This document shows, piece after piece, positions 53,011 to 62,092 of a stretch of 64,000 bases of DNA. Numbering within the stretch: position 1 is the first letter of the stretch; every line of letters begins with the position of its first letter. Source of the DNA: Flavobacterium sp. SLB02 (GTDB lineage Bacteria; Bacteroidota; Bacteroidia; Flavobacteriales; Flavobacteriaceae). The stretch spans positions 3,699,186 through 3,763,185 of the forward strand of contig NZ_CP045928.1 in the NCBI RefSeq assembly GCF_009664855.1, in the 5' to 3' direction. The position numbers were made by a program, and so were the translations under genes. The notes below the pieces were generated by a model that was not told where the DNA came from, ran no database searches, and saw only the letters and a list, made by a program, of their open reading frames with translations.

Positions 53011-54327
53011 ATGTCAGATTCCAAGAAAAACCAATTAAAGAAAAGTCTGGGTTTAAGTTTTAATATTGCCGTATTAATTGGAGGAACAATAGGAGTTGGA
53101 ATTTTAAGAACACCCGGTGCCATTGCAGGATTATTAGATAATTACTGGCTTGTTATTGCTTCCTGGATCTTTGGCGGATTATTTGTTTTGATTGGCGCCA
53201 ATTCGTACGCAGAATTGGCTACAATGCTGCCTAAAGCCGGAGGATCTTACAATTATATCAAAAGGGCTTTTGGCGAGTATGCAGGATTTTTGTCCGGTTG
53301 GTTCGATTATATCACCAATGTTATTCCGCCCGCTTTTTACTGTATCGTAATTAGTGAATACATTATTATTTTATTTCCTGCACTTGGAAACTACTCAACC
53401 GAAATGGCCATTTCGTTATTGATAGCTTTTGTATTATTGCATTTAAGCGGTGTAAAAAACGGAAGCTTTATCCAGCAAATTACCAGTTTATTAAAAGTCA
53501 TCTGCTTTTTTGCTCTGCTTGTTGCTTGTTTTATGTACACAGGCGTGAAGTTAGCTCCAATTCCAAAAGATAATTCCCTTGTCCAGATTGGTTTATTATT
53601 CGGCTTTTTCAAATCACTTCAGCTCATCATCGGAACTTATAATGGTTGGAACAGTGTTTGCTTTTTTGCCGAAGAAAACGACGATCCAAGTAAAAATATT
53701 CCCAAATCATTATTTAGCGGCGTGTTACTTGTCATCGCAATTTATGTTTTACTCAATGTGGCTTTCTTTCACGTTTTACCCATAGAAACCATAGCAAAAT
53801 CGAATCTGGCTGCGGCCGATGTTGCCAAGGTTATTTTCGGAAAAAACGGAGCGATTATCGTTACTGTGATTTCTATTTTCTCGCTGATTAGTATTCTAAA
53901 TGCCTTTATGATGATTCCGCCAAGAATTTTATACGGATTAAGCCGTGATGGTTTTTTTATCGAAAAAGGAACAACGGTTAATAAAGGCGGAACTCCAATT
54001 GTAGCGCTTTTGGTTTCATCGCTTTTCAGTTTATTTCTAATTTGTATTGGTTCCTTCGAGGTCTTGTTTTCATTTGCGGCCTTTACCTCTATTATCGTTT
54101 GGGGACTGGCTTATTTTTCTCTTATTAAACTACGAATCTCAGAACCTGATTTACCTCGACCTTATCGCTCTGCCTGGTATCCCTGGACAACTATTATTGC
54201 CATTATAGCTTCGCTGGCTTTATTAATTGGTTTTGTTTATAGCGATCCTAAAAGCTTTGTGATTATAGTTTTGATTACTTTGGTTTCTTATCCTTTGTTT
54301 TTGGTTTTGAGCAGGAAGAAAAAATAA
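53011..54327 (+). CDS. APC family amino acid permease
   Basis: 438 residues from the ATG at 53011. The longer frame starts at a TTG and lacks a sensible N-terminus. About 12 membrane segments. The family motif after the N-terminus is LSFNIAVLIGGTIGVGILRT, with the G[ST]G-type unwound region (GGTIGVGI) that binds the amino-acid backbone, and the second half has VSIFSLISILNAFMMIPPRI. It imports or exchanges amino acids across the inner membrane. The substrate cannot be read. It is a single gene downstream of the metal-uptake region but not obviously part of it. Confidence 0.92.
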   Translation: MSDSKKNQLKKSLGLSFNIAVLIGGTIGVGILRTPGAIAGLLDNYWLVIASWIFGGLFVLIGANSYAELATMLPKAGGSYNYIKRAFGEYAGFLSGWFDYITNVIPPAFYCIVISEYIIILFPALGNYSTEMAISLLIAFVLLHLSGVKNGSFIQQITSLLKVICFFALLVACFMYTGVKLAPIPKDNSLVQIGLLFGFFKSLQLIIGTYNGWNSVCFFAEENDDPSKNIPKSLFSGVLLVIAIYVLLNVAFFHVLPIETIAKSNLAAADVAKVIFGKNGAIIVTVISIFSLISILNAFMMIPPRILYGLSRDGFFIEKGTTVNKGGTPIVALLVSSLFSLFLICIGSFEVLFSFAAFTSIIVWGLAYFSLIKLRISEPDLPRPYRSAWYPWTTIIAIIASLALLIGFVYSDPKSFVIIVLITLVSYPLFLVLSRKKK

Positions 54328-54478
54328 ATTAAACACTTAAAATAAAACTCACAACATTAGTTTGATCAAATAAAGAACTCATTTTTTTAATTAGACCTTT
54401 TAATTACATTTGCTAGATTTACAGTTATTCTGATTAAAATAAATGACAAGTTGCTACTTGTCTTAAAACAAATTCTAA

Positions 54479-55348
54479 ATGAATAAATTAAAACCTATAA
54501 TTGTCTTATTACTATTAATTATCACCTCTTGTTCAGAAAGTGAAATAAAAGAACCAATAGAAACAATAAATCCTAACGAACCGGTAAAAGAAAACACTAA
54601 GCCTTTAATCAGATCAATAACGGAGATAAACCCTTCAACTGGCTCAGTAACAACATTTAATTATAATGGTTTTAAAATAAAAGAAGCTACAACAATTGGG
54701 ACAAATGTTGGTCTTTTAAAAATAACTTATAGCTATACTGGAGATTTAATAACTCAACAAGATGGATACGTGGAGGATCAATTATATGTTAGCACCGACT
54801 ATACTTATGAGAATAACAGATTAAAGACTGCTATTTTTAAAAACACGAATAGCGGAACTACCTTCCCCGCGATGAATCAAACTAAATATGTCTATAATTA
54901 TGTCTCCGAAAATCTTGTGGAGATTTATGTTTACACCTATTCTAATAATGATTGGGTACCAACCGGTTCTCTTCCTCAAGTAAAAATATATTTCGATAAC
55001 GGCAACATTATAAAAAGAGAAAAATTCAGTTCAAAAGGCTTAATTACATCTACGCTTAATTACCAATATGACAACAAACCTAATATATACAAAAATATAA
55101 CAGGGTTCGACAAATTGTACTTTACAGATTCATTTGAAAATGTTTTTAATAGACATTTTGATATTAAAGACATCAATAATTCTAACAATATAACATTTTT
55201 TACTGAACAAATTAATTCAATTTATACTGAAACTAAACGCTATAGTTACGATCTTAATACAGATGGCTACCCTAAAGAAAAACGTCATCACTATGATAAT
55301 AATAACATCGACCGATACCTTATAGAAAAAACGTTTACTTATTATTAA
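54479..55348 (+). CDS. Lipoprotein with YD-repeat-like beta strands
   Basis: A 289-residue lipoprotein (signal MNKLKPIIVLLLLIITSC, Cys18). The mature part has a run of beta-hairpin units resembling the simple YD-type repeats of Bacteroidota surface proteins: ITYSYTGDLITQQDGYVEDQ, TDYTYENNRLKTAIFKNTNS and LNYQYDNKPNIYKNITGFDK, then KRYSYDLNTDGYPKEKRHHY. These may fold as a beta-propeller-like or solenoid structure. The function is unknown. It converges with valS and shares a bidirectional terminator with it. Confidence 0.75.
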   Translation: MNKLKPIIVLLLLIITSCSESEIKEPIETINPNEPVKENTKPLIRSITEINPSTGSVTTFNYNGFKIKEATTIGTNVGLLKITYSYTGDLITQQDGYVEDQLYVSTDYTYENNRLKTAIFKNTNSGTTFPAMNQTKYVYNYVSENLVEIYVYTYSNNDWVPTGSLPQVKIYFDNGNIIKREKFSSKGLITSTLNYQYDNKPNIYKNITGFDKLYFTDSFENVFNRHFDIKDINNSNNITFFTEQINSIYTETKRYSYDLNTDGYPKEKRHHYDNNNIDRYLIEKTFTYY

Positions 55349-55374
55349 TTTTTTTTTATATCATAAAAATTAAA

Positions 55375-55410
55375 AAATCCCAATACTGAAATTCTTCAGC
55401 ATTGGGATTT
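55375..55410. terminator. Bidirectional terminator between the lipoprotein gene and valS
   Basis: Arms AAATCCCAATACTGAA and TTCAGCATTGGGATTT pair over 15 of 16 positions. It lies between two convergent genes with A/T runs on both sides. Confidence 0.85.
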
Positions 55411-55435
55411 TATGTTTTAAAAAAAAATCTGATTC

Positions 55436-58072
55436 TTATTTCAAACCAGCAATACTTTGCTCGATTGTAGCAATTTTTGCTAAAGCATCTGCTTCTTTTT
55501 GTTTTTCGTTAGCCAAAACTTTCTCTGGTGCTCCACCAACAAATTTCTCGTTTGATAATTTTGCCTGAACTGATTTTAAGAAACCTTGCGTATACACCAA
55601 CTCTGCTGTTAGTTTTGCAATTTCAGCCTCAACATCAATATTTCCTCCTGAAATCGGAATGAAATATTCATTTGATTTTACACGGAAAGATAACGCTCCG
55701 TCAACTTTAGCCGAAACATATTCGAAAGCTGAAATATTCCCTAGTTTTCTTACAATGGTATCAAAATAAGTCGACAGATTCTCGCTGTTGATTCCTTTTA
55801 ATTCGATAGTATCTTTAAACGGAATGTTTTTATCTTTTCTGATGGTTCTAATTCCAGAAATTACCTCAATTGTACTTTCAAAATCAGCAATTAAACCTGC
55901 ATTAAAAGGTTTTAATTCTGGCCAAGTTGATACAATTAAAGCTTCTTCGGGAGTTCTATCAGCAATTAAATGCCAAATTTCCTCTGTTAAGAAAGGCATA
56001 AATGGGTGAAGTAATTTTAAGTTACTTTCTAACATTTCAATTGCTTTGTCAAACGTTGCTTTATCAATTGGCTGTTGGTATGCCGGTTTGATCATCTCTA
56101 AAAACCAAGAACAGAAATCATCCCAAACCAATTTATAAATGGCCATCAATGAATCTGAAATTCTGTACTTCTCAAAATTATCCTCAATGTCAACTAAAGT
56201 TTGTTGCAACTTGGCTTGGTACCATTCGATGGCTACTTTCGATGATTCCGGTTGTGGGATAGTTTCAGAAACTTCCCAGCCTTTAACCAATTTAAAGGCA
56301 TTCCAAATCTTATTTGTGAATGATTTTCCTTGTAGGCATAACTCTTCATCAAACATAATATCGTTTCCTGCAGAAGCGCTTAAAAGCAATCCTACACGAA
56401 CTCCATCGGCGCCGAATTTTTCGATCAAATCTAAAGGATCAGGAGAATTCCCTAATGATTTAGACATTTTGCGACGTTGTTTATCACGTACTAAACCCGT
56501 TAAGTATACATTTTTAAATGGTTTTTCTCCTGTATATTCATAACCCGCAATGATCATTCTGGCTACCCAGAAAAATAAAATATCCGGACCTGTAACCAAA
56601 TCATTTGTTGGATAATAATATTTAAAATCTTCATTTTCAGGATTCACTACTCCATCAAAAACCGACATTGGCCACAACCAGGCAGAAAACCAGGTATCTA
56701 ATGCATCAACATCTTGTCTTAAGTCAGATGTTGTAAGTGTGTTGTTAGATGTTCTTTCTTGCGCTAACTTTAATGCATCTTCGATGTTTTCAGCAACCAC
56801 AAAATCTTCTTTTGCGTCTCCGTAATAAAACGCAGGAATTCTGTGTCCCCACCATAACTGGCGCGAGATATTCCAATCGCGAATATTGTTTAACCAATGC
56901 GCGTAAGTGTTTTCAAAACGTTTTGGATGTAATTTAATATCTCCTGTTTCTAAAACCGACTTAATTGCAGGTTTTACCAATTCTTCCATTTTCAAGAACC
57001 ATTGATCTGATAATCTTGGTTCGATTACCGCTTTGGTTCTTTCAGATGTTCCTACTTTATTCAAATGGATTTCGGTTTTGGCCAAAGCTCCACTTTCTTC
57101 TAATTCTTTTGCTATTTCGGTACGAACCACAAAACGGTCTTTCCCCTGATAATGTAATCCGAAACTATTTAATGTAGCGTCTTCATTAAAAATATCAACG
57201 ATTTCAAGATTGTGTTTTTCTCCTAACGTTTTATCGTTCATATCGTGCGCCGGAGTTACTTTCAAACATCCGGTTCCAAATTCTACATCTACATATTCAT
57301 CTTCTATAATTGGAATTACTCTTCCACAAATAGGAACAATCGCTTTTTTTCCTTTTAAATGCGTAAAACGCTCATCATTTGGATTGATACAAATAGCAGT
57401 ATCTCCAAAAATAGTTTCAGGACGCGTAGTTGCGATAGTCAAGAAATCTTCAGATCCTTCTATTTTATATTTTAGGAAAAATAATTTTCCTTGTTGTTCT
57501 TCATAAATTACTTCTTCGTCAGAAAGCGTAGTTTTTGCTTCAGGATCCCAGTTTACCATACGGTATCCTCTGTAGATAAGTCCTTTGTTGTATAAATCTA
57601 CAAACGATTTAATTACAGCTGCCGACATATCGGGATCCATCGTAAATTTGGTACGTTCCCAATCACATGAAGCACCTAATTTCTTAAGTTGTTCAAGTAT
57701 TGTTCCGCCATATTTGTGCGTCCATTCCCAGGCGTGTGCTAAAAATTCTTCGCGAGACAAATCGTTTTTATTGATTCCTTCCGCTTTTAATTTCGCCACA
57801 ACTTTTGCCTCAGTTGCAATCGATGCGTGATCCGTTCCCGGAACCCAGCAAGCATTGAAACCTTTAAGACGTGCTCTACGAATTAAAACATCCTGAATTG
57901 TATTATTTAACATATGTCCCATATGCAAGACACCAGTGACGTTTGGAGGCGGAATTACAATAGTGTACGGCGTTCTATGATCTGGTTCTGAATGAAAATA
58001 GTTGTTTTTCATCCAGTAATCATACCATTTATTCTCAATCGTCTTAGCGTCAAATTGTGCTGGAATTGTCAT
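55436..58072 (-). CDS. valS: Valine--tRNA ligase
   Basis: An 878-residue class I aminoacyl-tRNA synthetase that charges tRNA-Val. The HIGH motif is HMGH (residues 50-53, in PPPNVTGVLHMGHMLNN). The editing domain, which removes mischarged threonine, lies at about 190-340 (FLTIATTRPETIFGDTAICI). KMSKS is at 535-539 (RRKMSKSLGNSPDPLDLI). The anticodon-binding domain follows, and the C-terminal coiled coil (about 815-878, EAEIAKLTAELVYTQGFLKS) is typical for ValRS. The length is standard. The start is the ATG of MTIPAQFDAK. Confidence 0.97.
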   Translation of the reverse strand: MTIPAQFDAKTIENKWYDYWMKNNYFHSEPDHRTPYTIVIPPPNVTGVLHMGHMLNNTIQDVLIRRARLKGFNACWVPGTDHASIATEAKVVAKLKAEGINKNDLSREEFLAHAWEWTHKYGGTILEQLKKLGASCDWERTKFTMDPDMSAAVIKSFVDLYNKGLIYRGYRMVNWDPEAKTTLSDEEVIYEEQQGKLFFLKYKIEGSEDFLTIATTRPETIFGDTAICINPNDERFTHLKGKKAIVPICGRVIPIIEDEYVDVEFGTGCLKVTPAHDMNDKTLGEKHNLEIVDIFNEDATLNSFGLHYQGKDRFVVRTEIAKELEESGALAKTEIHLNKVGTSERTKAVIEPRLSDQWFLKMEELVKPAIKSVLETGDIKLHPKRFENTYAHWLNNIRDWNISRQLWWGHRIPAFYYGDAKEDFVVAENIEDALKLAQERTSNNTLTTSDLRQDVDALDTWFSAWLWPMSVFDGVVNPENEDFKYYYPTNDLVTGPDILFFWVARMIIAGYEYTGEKPFKNVYLTGLVRDKQRRKMSKSLGNSPDPLDLIEKFGADGVRVGLLLSASAGNDIMFDEELCLQGKSFTNKIWNAFKLVKGWEVSETIPQPESSKVAIEWYQAKLQQTLVDIEDNFEKYRISDSLMAIYKLVWDDFCSWFLEMIKPAYQQPIDKATFDKAIEMLESNLKLLHPFMPFLTEEIWHLIADRTPEEALIVSTWPELKPFNAGLIADFESTIEVISGIRTIRKDKNIPFKDTIELKGINSENLSTYFDTIVRKLGNISAFEYVSAKVDGALSFRVKSNEYFIPISGGNIDVEAEIAKLTAELVYTQGFLKSVQAKLSNEKFVGGAPEKVLANEKQKEADALAKIATIEQSIAGLK

Positions 58073-58350
58073 TTAAATAGGTTTGTTTTATCGTTAATTC
58101 GTTGATTTGGTTCATCGTTAAATTGTTTAATCCCTGATTTGTTTTTGATGGTTCTTTATTACCACAATTTTACAAATCAATTAACCGGCTAAACAGTTAA
58201 ACAAATAAACCATAAAAACTTTGGTTCAATTTTTGTAATTATAACTGACAGCAAAAGTAAATAATTAAGTACACTATAAAAAGAGAATTAATAATTTGTG
58301 TGTTAATTAAAAGAATGTATATTTACTTACAACTTAAAAACAATTTCAAA

Positions 58351-58731
58351 ATGAAAAATGTAGCCTCTTTTATTGCAGTCGTATTGTTTAGCGCAATAGG
58401 TTATGCACAAAATGGCCCAAAAATTGAATTTGCAGCCCAAGACAATACGATTGATTATGGAAAAATTTCGAAAAGCGACAACGGACTTCGCTCTTTTGAA
58501 TTTACAAATACCGGCGATGCACCACTATTGATTACCGGTGCAGAATCAACTGTAAGTTCTATCGTTGTCACAAAACCCTCAGCAGCAGTTATGCCTGGTA
58601 AAAAAGGTAAAATTGATGTAAAATACAATATGGTTTCAGGTCCAATTCGTAAAACAATTACTGTTGAGACTAATGCTGTAAACTATCCTGATGGGAGAGT
58701 TGCCCTTAAAATCAAGGGAGAAGTTTTATAA
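58351..58731 (+). CDS. DUF1573 domain-containing secreted protein
   Basis: 126 residues from the ATG at 58351. The longer frame starts at a GTG and would put extra residues before the signal peptide. The signal peptide (MKNVASFIAVVLFSAIGYAQ) is followed by a single Ig-like DUF1573 domain with IDYGKISKSDNGLRSFEFTN, TGDAPLLITGAESTVSSIVV, then VMPGKKGKIDVKYNMVSGPI. The domain is abundant in Bacteroidota and is thought to mediate contacts in the envelope, without known function. The gene is single and closed by a terminator 27 bp after the stop. Confidence 0.9.
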   Translation: MKNVASFIAVVLFSAIGYAQNGPKIEFAAQDNTIDYGKISKSDNGLRSFEFTNTGDAPLLITGAESTVSSIVVTKPSAAVMPGKKGKIDVKYNMVSGPIRKTITVETNAVNYPDGRVALKIKGEVL

Positions 58732-58758
58732 AAAGATAAAATCTAAAAATACTAAAAG

Positions 58759-58787
58759 CCGTTTCTTTATAAGAAGCGGTTTTTTTA
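58759..58787 (+). terminator. Terminator after the DUF1573 gene
   Basis: CCGTTTCTT and AAGAAGCGG pair with one G-U, and a T-run follows. Confidence 0.8.
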
Positions 58788-59020
58788 TACACTTTTTTAA
58801 CCTAAAGAATCCCGAGCATAAAAAACTTCCCTAAAAATATAATACTATAACCATATCCCGCCTGAAGGGCAAAAATTCTTTGCCCTTATACGCCCTCTTA
58901 GCGCGATGCTCTAGGGCTATCCGCGTTACAAGGTAATGTCCTGCTATCCTCTCGCGAGCGAAGAGAAGTAGTAATTTAGTCGCAGTTTTCGGTTTTCAGT
59001 TGCAGTTTTCAGCGTAAAGT

Positions 59021-59117
59021 TTGTCATCCTGACCAGGGAAGGATCACACGCGGGATTCGGCAAAGATTATTTGATTCTGGAGTTTCTAGTGTGATCCTTC
59101 CCCGGTCAGGATGACAA
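59021..59117. repeat. 97-bp palindromic element with 29-bp arms
   Basis: Left arm 59021-59049 and right arm 59089-59117 match as inverted copies at 28 of 29 positions (GTCATCCTGACCAGGGAAGG on the left). The loop is 39 bases. The surrounding 58788-59289 spacer is also unusual: a GC-rich stretch from about 58860 to 58975 (GGGCAAAAATTCTTTGCCC hairpin, and GCTATCCGCGTTACAA, a phrase like one in the element at 31736), and a palindrome at 59195-59227 (AAACCCGACA and TATCGGGTTT). I see no gene in this 558-bp spacer. Confidence 0.75.
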
Positions 59118-59289
59118 GATTGTGGCACCCTTCCACTCCGCTCAGGTGAGATTTGCAGACAAATACAAAGTAGCAACGATCTTGTAACATGACAAAACCC
59201 GACAGGTTTTAAAAAACTATCGGGTTTATGGTATAATGAAGAATCTTTGTCAAAGTTTAAAACTTTGACAAAGATTCTTACGTCTGTTT

Positions 59290-59772
59290 TTATTTCTCAA
59301 CGCATTGAACACTGTCAAATTTATATTTTACGCGATCAAAATCAATTGGTTTATCTTTTACTAAATAAGTAACGCCCATCGTTGTTTGCATGGTTCCGTT
59401 ACCTAAAATAAGTTGTTTGTCTTTCTTTAAAAACGCCATCGGGTTTTTGAATGTTTTATCTTTATTTGTCACTTCTTTAAAAGTATAATCTACAAATAAA
59501 GTATCACCACGAAATTCTCCTTTGATTTCTCCGTTTTTTTCTGGTGCATTTGCCACTTTCATCACCATATCCCCGCCAATTTTTCCGTTTTTTAGCGTAT
59601 TCAATTTTAGATCAATAGTATCTTTTTCATATACTGCTTTATAGCATTCTGTACTTACCGTTTTTTCGGCTTGGGCCTGAGCAGCTTCAGCTTCTTTTTG
59701 TTTTTCATCATTTTTACAGCTTTGAAATCCAATGCAAGACAAAAGCAAACAAGATATCGCTAGTTTTTTCAT
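59290..59772 (-). CDS. Lipoprotein of unknown function
   Basis: A 160-residue lipoprotein (MKKLAISCLLLSCIGFQSCK, lipobox FQSC) with a short charged helix after the Cys (NDEKQKEAEAAQAQAEKTVS) that may act as a spacer. A small beta domain follows, containing TECYKAVYEKDTIDLKLNTL and EIKGEFRGDTLFVDYTFKE. It ends with a conserved-looking pattern (RVKYKFDSVQCVEK), so two Cys may pair. No family is recognised. It lies downstream of the OmpA/PorP cluster, but a terminator separates them, so it is probably a separate unit. Confidence 0.65.
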   Translation of the reverse strand: MKKLAISCLLLSCIGFQSCKNDEKQKEAEAAQAQAEKTVSTECYKAVYEKDTIDLKLNTLKNGKIGGDMVMKVANAPEKNGEIKGEFRGDTLFVDYTFKEVTNKDKTFKNPMAFLKKDKQLILGNGTMQTTMGVTYLVKDKPIDFDRVKYKFDSVQCVEK

Positions 59773-59818
59773 AAATCAAATCTTTAGGTTATTGTTATTT
59801 TATAAAGTTAAATAAAAA

Positions 59819-59840
59819 AGAAGCCAAAAAAAAGGCTTCT
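59819..59840 (-). terminator. Terminator of the OmpA / PorP / sorting-domain operon
   Basis: Arms AGAAGCC and GGCTTCT with a loop of eight A. On the complementary strand the hairpin is followed by a T-run. It lies 71 bp after the stop of the OmpA gene. Confidence 0.75.
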
Positions 59841-59856
59841 GAATTAAAATTAAAAA

Positions 59857-59887
59857 AACCTAACAGGTTTTTAATACCTGTTAGGTT
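59857..59887. repeat. Palindrome of the ACCCGACAGG family, A/T variant
   Basis: Perfect 12-bp arms AACCTAACAGGT and ACCTGTTAGGTT with a short loop. The element is close to the copies at 14510 and 59195 but with T in place of CG. Confidence 0.65.
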
Positions 59888-59910
59888 AACTTACTGTATG
59901 TAAAGAAAAT

Positions 59911-62091
59911 CTATAAATTCTTAATCACAAATTCAGATCTTCTGTTGAGTTCGTGTTCTTCTTCAGAACACGCATCATCTGTTTTGCATTTGATTATTGG
60001 TACAGATTCTCCGTAACCTTTTGCCTGAACTCTTTTGGCATTAATTCCTGATTCTATTATAAAATCCCTTGTCGAATTGGCTCGTTTTTGAGATAAATTT
60101 TCATTAAACTTTTCATTTCCTCTTGAATCGGTATGAGATCCTATTTCGATCACCATGTCCGGGTATTTCTTCATTAGCGCTACAACACGACCTAAAATAA
60201 CTTTAGATTCTTTACGAATGTACCACAAATTGTAATCAAAATAAATTGGATCTGTTTTTATGATCAGTCTGTCTTTATCCTTTACAACATCTTTCTCATC
60301 AATTAAAATCTGCTTTATTTTTTCTTTTTTCTTGATTTCTGTTGCTGCAATTTCTTCTGCTTTTTCTTTCTTCTTAATTTCTGCCGCTACAATTTGATCA
60401 GCTTTTGCTTTTTTCTGTGCTTCTTTTAAGGCAATAACTGCCAAAGCTTCTCTTTCTTTTTTACGGGTGGTTTGAATTTCTTCTTCTTTCTTTTTCGTTT
60501 CAGCAATTTTTTGTTCTTCGAGTTTTATGGCTTCAAGAGATTTTAATGCCATCGAAGCGTCATTACTTGCCTCTCTTGTTTTTCCTGAAGTTAACGATCT
60601 TGAGTCGCTGGTATATTTTTCTTTTGAAGCTAAAACGGTAAACGCACTTTCGCAAGGAACCGTAAAACTGAACTTCCCATCGGCACTTGTAATAATCGTA
60701 TTTAAAATCTTTTTATCTGAATCCTGCAAAATTACAATTGCATTTTCTAAAGCCAGTTTGGTATCAATATCTGTAATGGTTCCTGCAATAAACTGCTTGC
60801 AGTCTTCTACAATTAATTCCTTGGTTTCTCTAAACCAATAAATATCATCACTTCCCTTCCCGCCTTCTCTATTCGAGGCAAAAAAACCTTCCTTGGTATT
60901 TGAATCTATATAAAAGGAGAAATCATCTAAATTTGAATTTAATGGCAAACCAACATTTATGGGTTTTGAATATTCGTTTCGGTTAATTTCTGAAACAAAT
61001 ACATCCAGAGACCCGTAGCCTAAATGTCCGTCTGATGAGAAATAAAGTTTATTATCTGATGAAACAAAAGGAAATTGCTCCCGTTTATCGGTATTAATAA
61101 TTGTACCTAAATTTTTAGGCGTATCAAATGCTCCTTTATTAATGTTTACCGAATAAATATCAAAAGAACCCAATGTTCCCGGCATATCAGAGGCAAAATA
61201 CAATACTTTTTCATCGGCACTCAACGCAGGATGCTCTACCGAATAATTTGGACTATTAAACGGAAGCGAGGTGATATTCTTCCATTTTCCCTCGATTAGT
61301 TCGGCTTTAAAAATTTGAAGGTTGGAGATTTTTTTATCGTCTGTTTTCTTGCTTCCTTTTTTAGAATTATTTCTTGTAAAGTAAATTGTCTTGCCATCTT
61401 TTGTAAAAACAGCATTCGATTCATGCATTCCAGTTTTTAATTCTTTAGCAAAATAATGCGTGGTAGAATCGGCCGAATTAATGTTTTTTAGTGGAATTTC
61501 GACCAAATTCAAATAGGTTTCATTATCCCATTTGAACTTTTTATCAAACAATCCCGGCTTTAGCTTTACTGCTGCAAAAACCAAATTATCATTGTATTTT
61601 ACCGCTCCAAATTCAGAATTTGGTGTATTTATGGCTAGGTTTTTTATATCGAATCTTTTCCCGATTGCCGTAACATTTTCTAAGGTTTTAATCTCTTTTT
61701 CAAAATTGACCATATCATCTGTATTAGCAGATTTTGCATAATATTCTTTCAGGGCTGCATTGGCATCATCATGACTATTGCTCGCCTTTAAGGTTTGAGC
61801 GTATCTGAAATAATAATTTCGATCTAAATTATTACTGTAATTTTGAACTAAAAGCCTGTAATAGCGTTGCGCTTTTATTAAATCATTGGTATAAAAATAA
61901 GAGTCCGCCAGATTTTTAATGATTTGCTGCGACGGTTTTTCATCAGCTAACTTTTGATAAAGGACAATTGCTTCGCTGTAATAAGTTTTCTCAAAAAATC
62001 GTTTGGCTCTTGCCAATTCAAGATCCTGAGCATTTATAAACTGTATTGAAAATACGAATATAATAACGAGTAGTTTTTTCATATTTTTCAT
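59911..62091 (-). CDS. OmpA family protein with TPR and beta-propeller regions (T9SS-associated)
   Basis: 726 residues starting at the ATG (MKNMKKLLVIIFVFSIQF) one base after the preceding stop. An upstream ATG would overlap the PorP/SprF gene by 26 bp. Order: signal peptide, TPR region (about 15-140, ARAKRFFEKTYYSEAIVLYQ), PD40-like beta-propeller (about 220-410, EHPALSADEKVLYFASDMPG and DNKLYFSSDGHLGYGSLDVF), a carboxypeptidase-like domain (about 425-510), a Lys/Glu-rich coiled coil, and a C-terminal OmpA domain (IEIGSHTDSRGNEKFNENLS). This layout is found in the third gene of PorP/SprF clusters linked to type IX secretion and gliding. It probably anchors the complex to the peptidoglycan. 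Confidence 0.9.
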   Translation of the reverse strand: MKNMKKLLVIIFVFSIQFINAQDLELARAKRFFEKTYYSEAIVLYQKLADEKPSQQIIKNLADSYFYTNDLIKAQRYYRLLVQNYSNNLDRNYYFRYAQTLKASNSHDDANAALKEYYAKSANTDDMVNFEKEIKTLENVTAIGKRFDIKNLAINTPNSEFGAVKYNDNLVFAAVKLKPGLFDKKFKWDNETYLNLVEIPLKNINSADSTTHYFAKELKTGMHESNAVFTKDGKTIYFTRNNSKKGSKKTDDKKISNLQIFKAELIEGKWKNITSLPFNSPNYSVEHPALSADEKVLYFASDMPGTLGSFDIYSVNINKGAFDTPKNLGTIINTDKREQFPFVSSDNKLYFSSDGHLGYGSLDVFVSEINRNEYSKPINVGLPLNSNLDDFSFYIDSNTKEGFFASNREGGKGSDDIYWFRETKELIVEDCKQFIAGTITDIDTKLALENAIVILQDSDKKILNTIITSADGKFSFTVPCESAFTVLASKEKYTSDSRSLTSGKTREASNDASMALKSLEAIKLEEQKIAETKKKEEEIQTTRKKEREALAVIALKEAQKKAKADQIVAAEIKKKEKAEEIAATEIKKKEKIKQILIDEKDVVKDKDRLIIKTDPIYFDYNLWYIRKESKVILGRVVALMKKYPDMVIEIGSHTDSRGNEKFNENLSQKRANSTRDFIIESGINAKRVQAKGYGESVPIIKCKTDDACSEEEHELNRRSEFVIKNL

Positions 62092-62092
62092 C

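Noticed and set aside
58860..58975. GC-rich stretch as a possible tRNA or other structured RNA gene
   Set aside because: No cloverleaf arms or tRNA consensus can be drawn and there is no clear promoter or terminator pair. Parts match dispersed spacer repeats.
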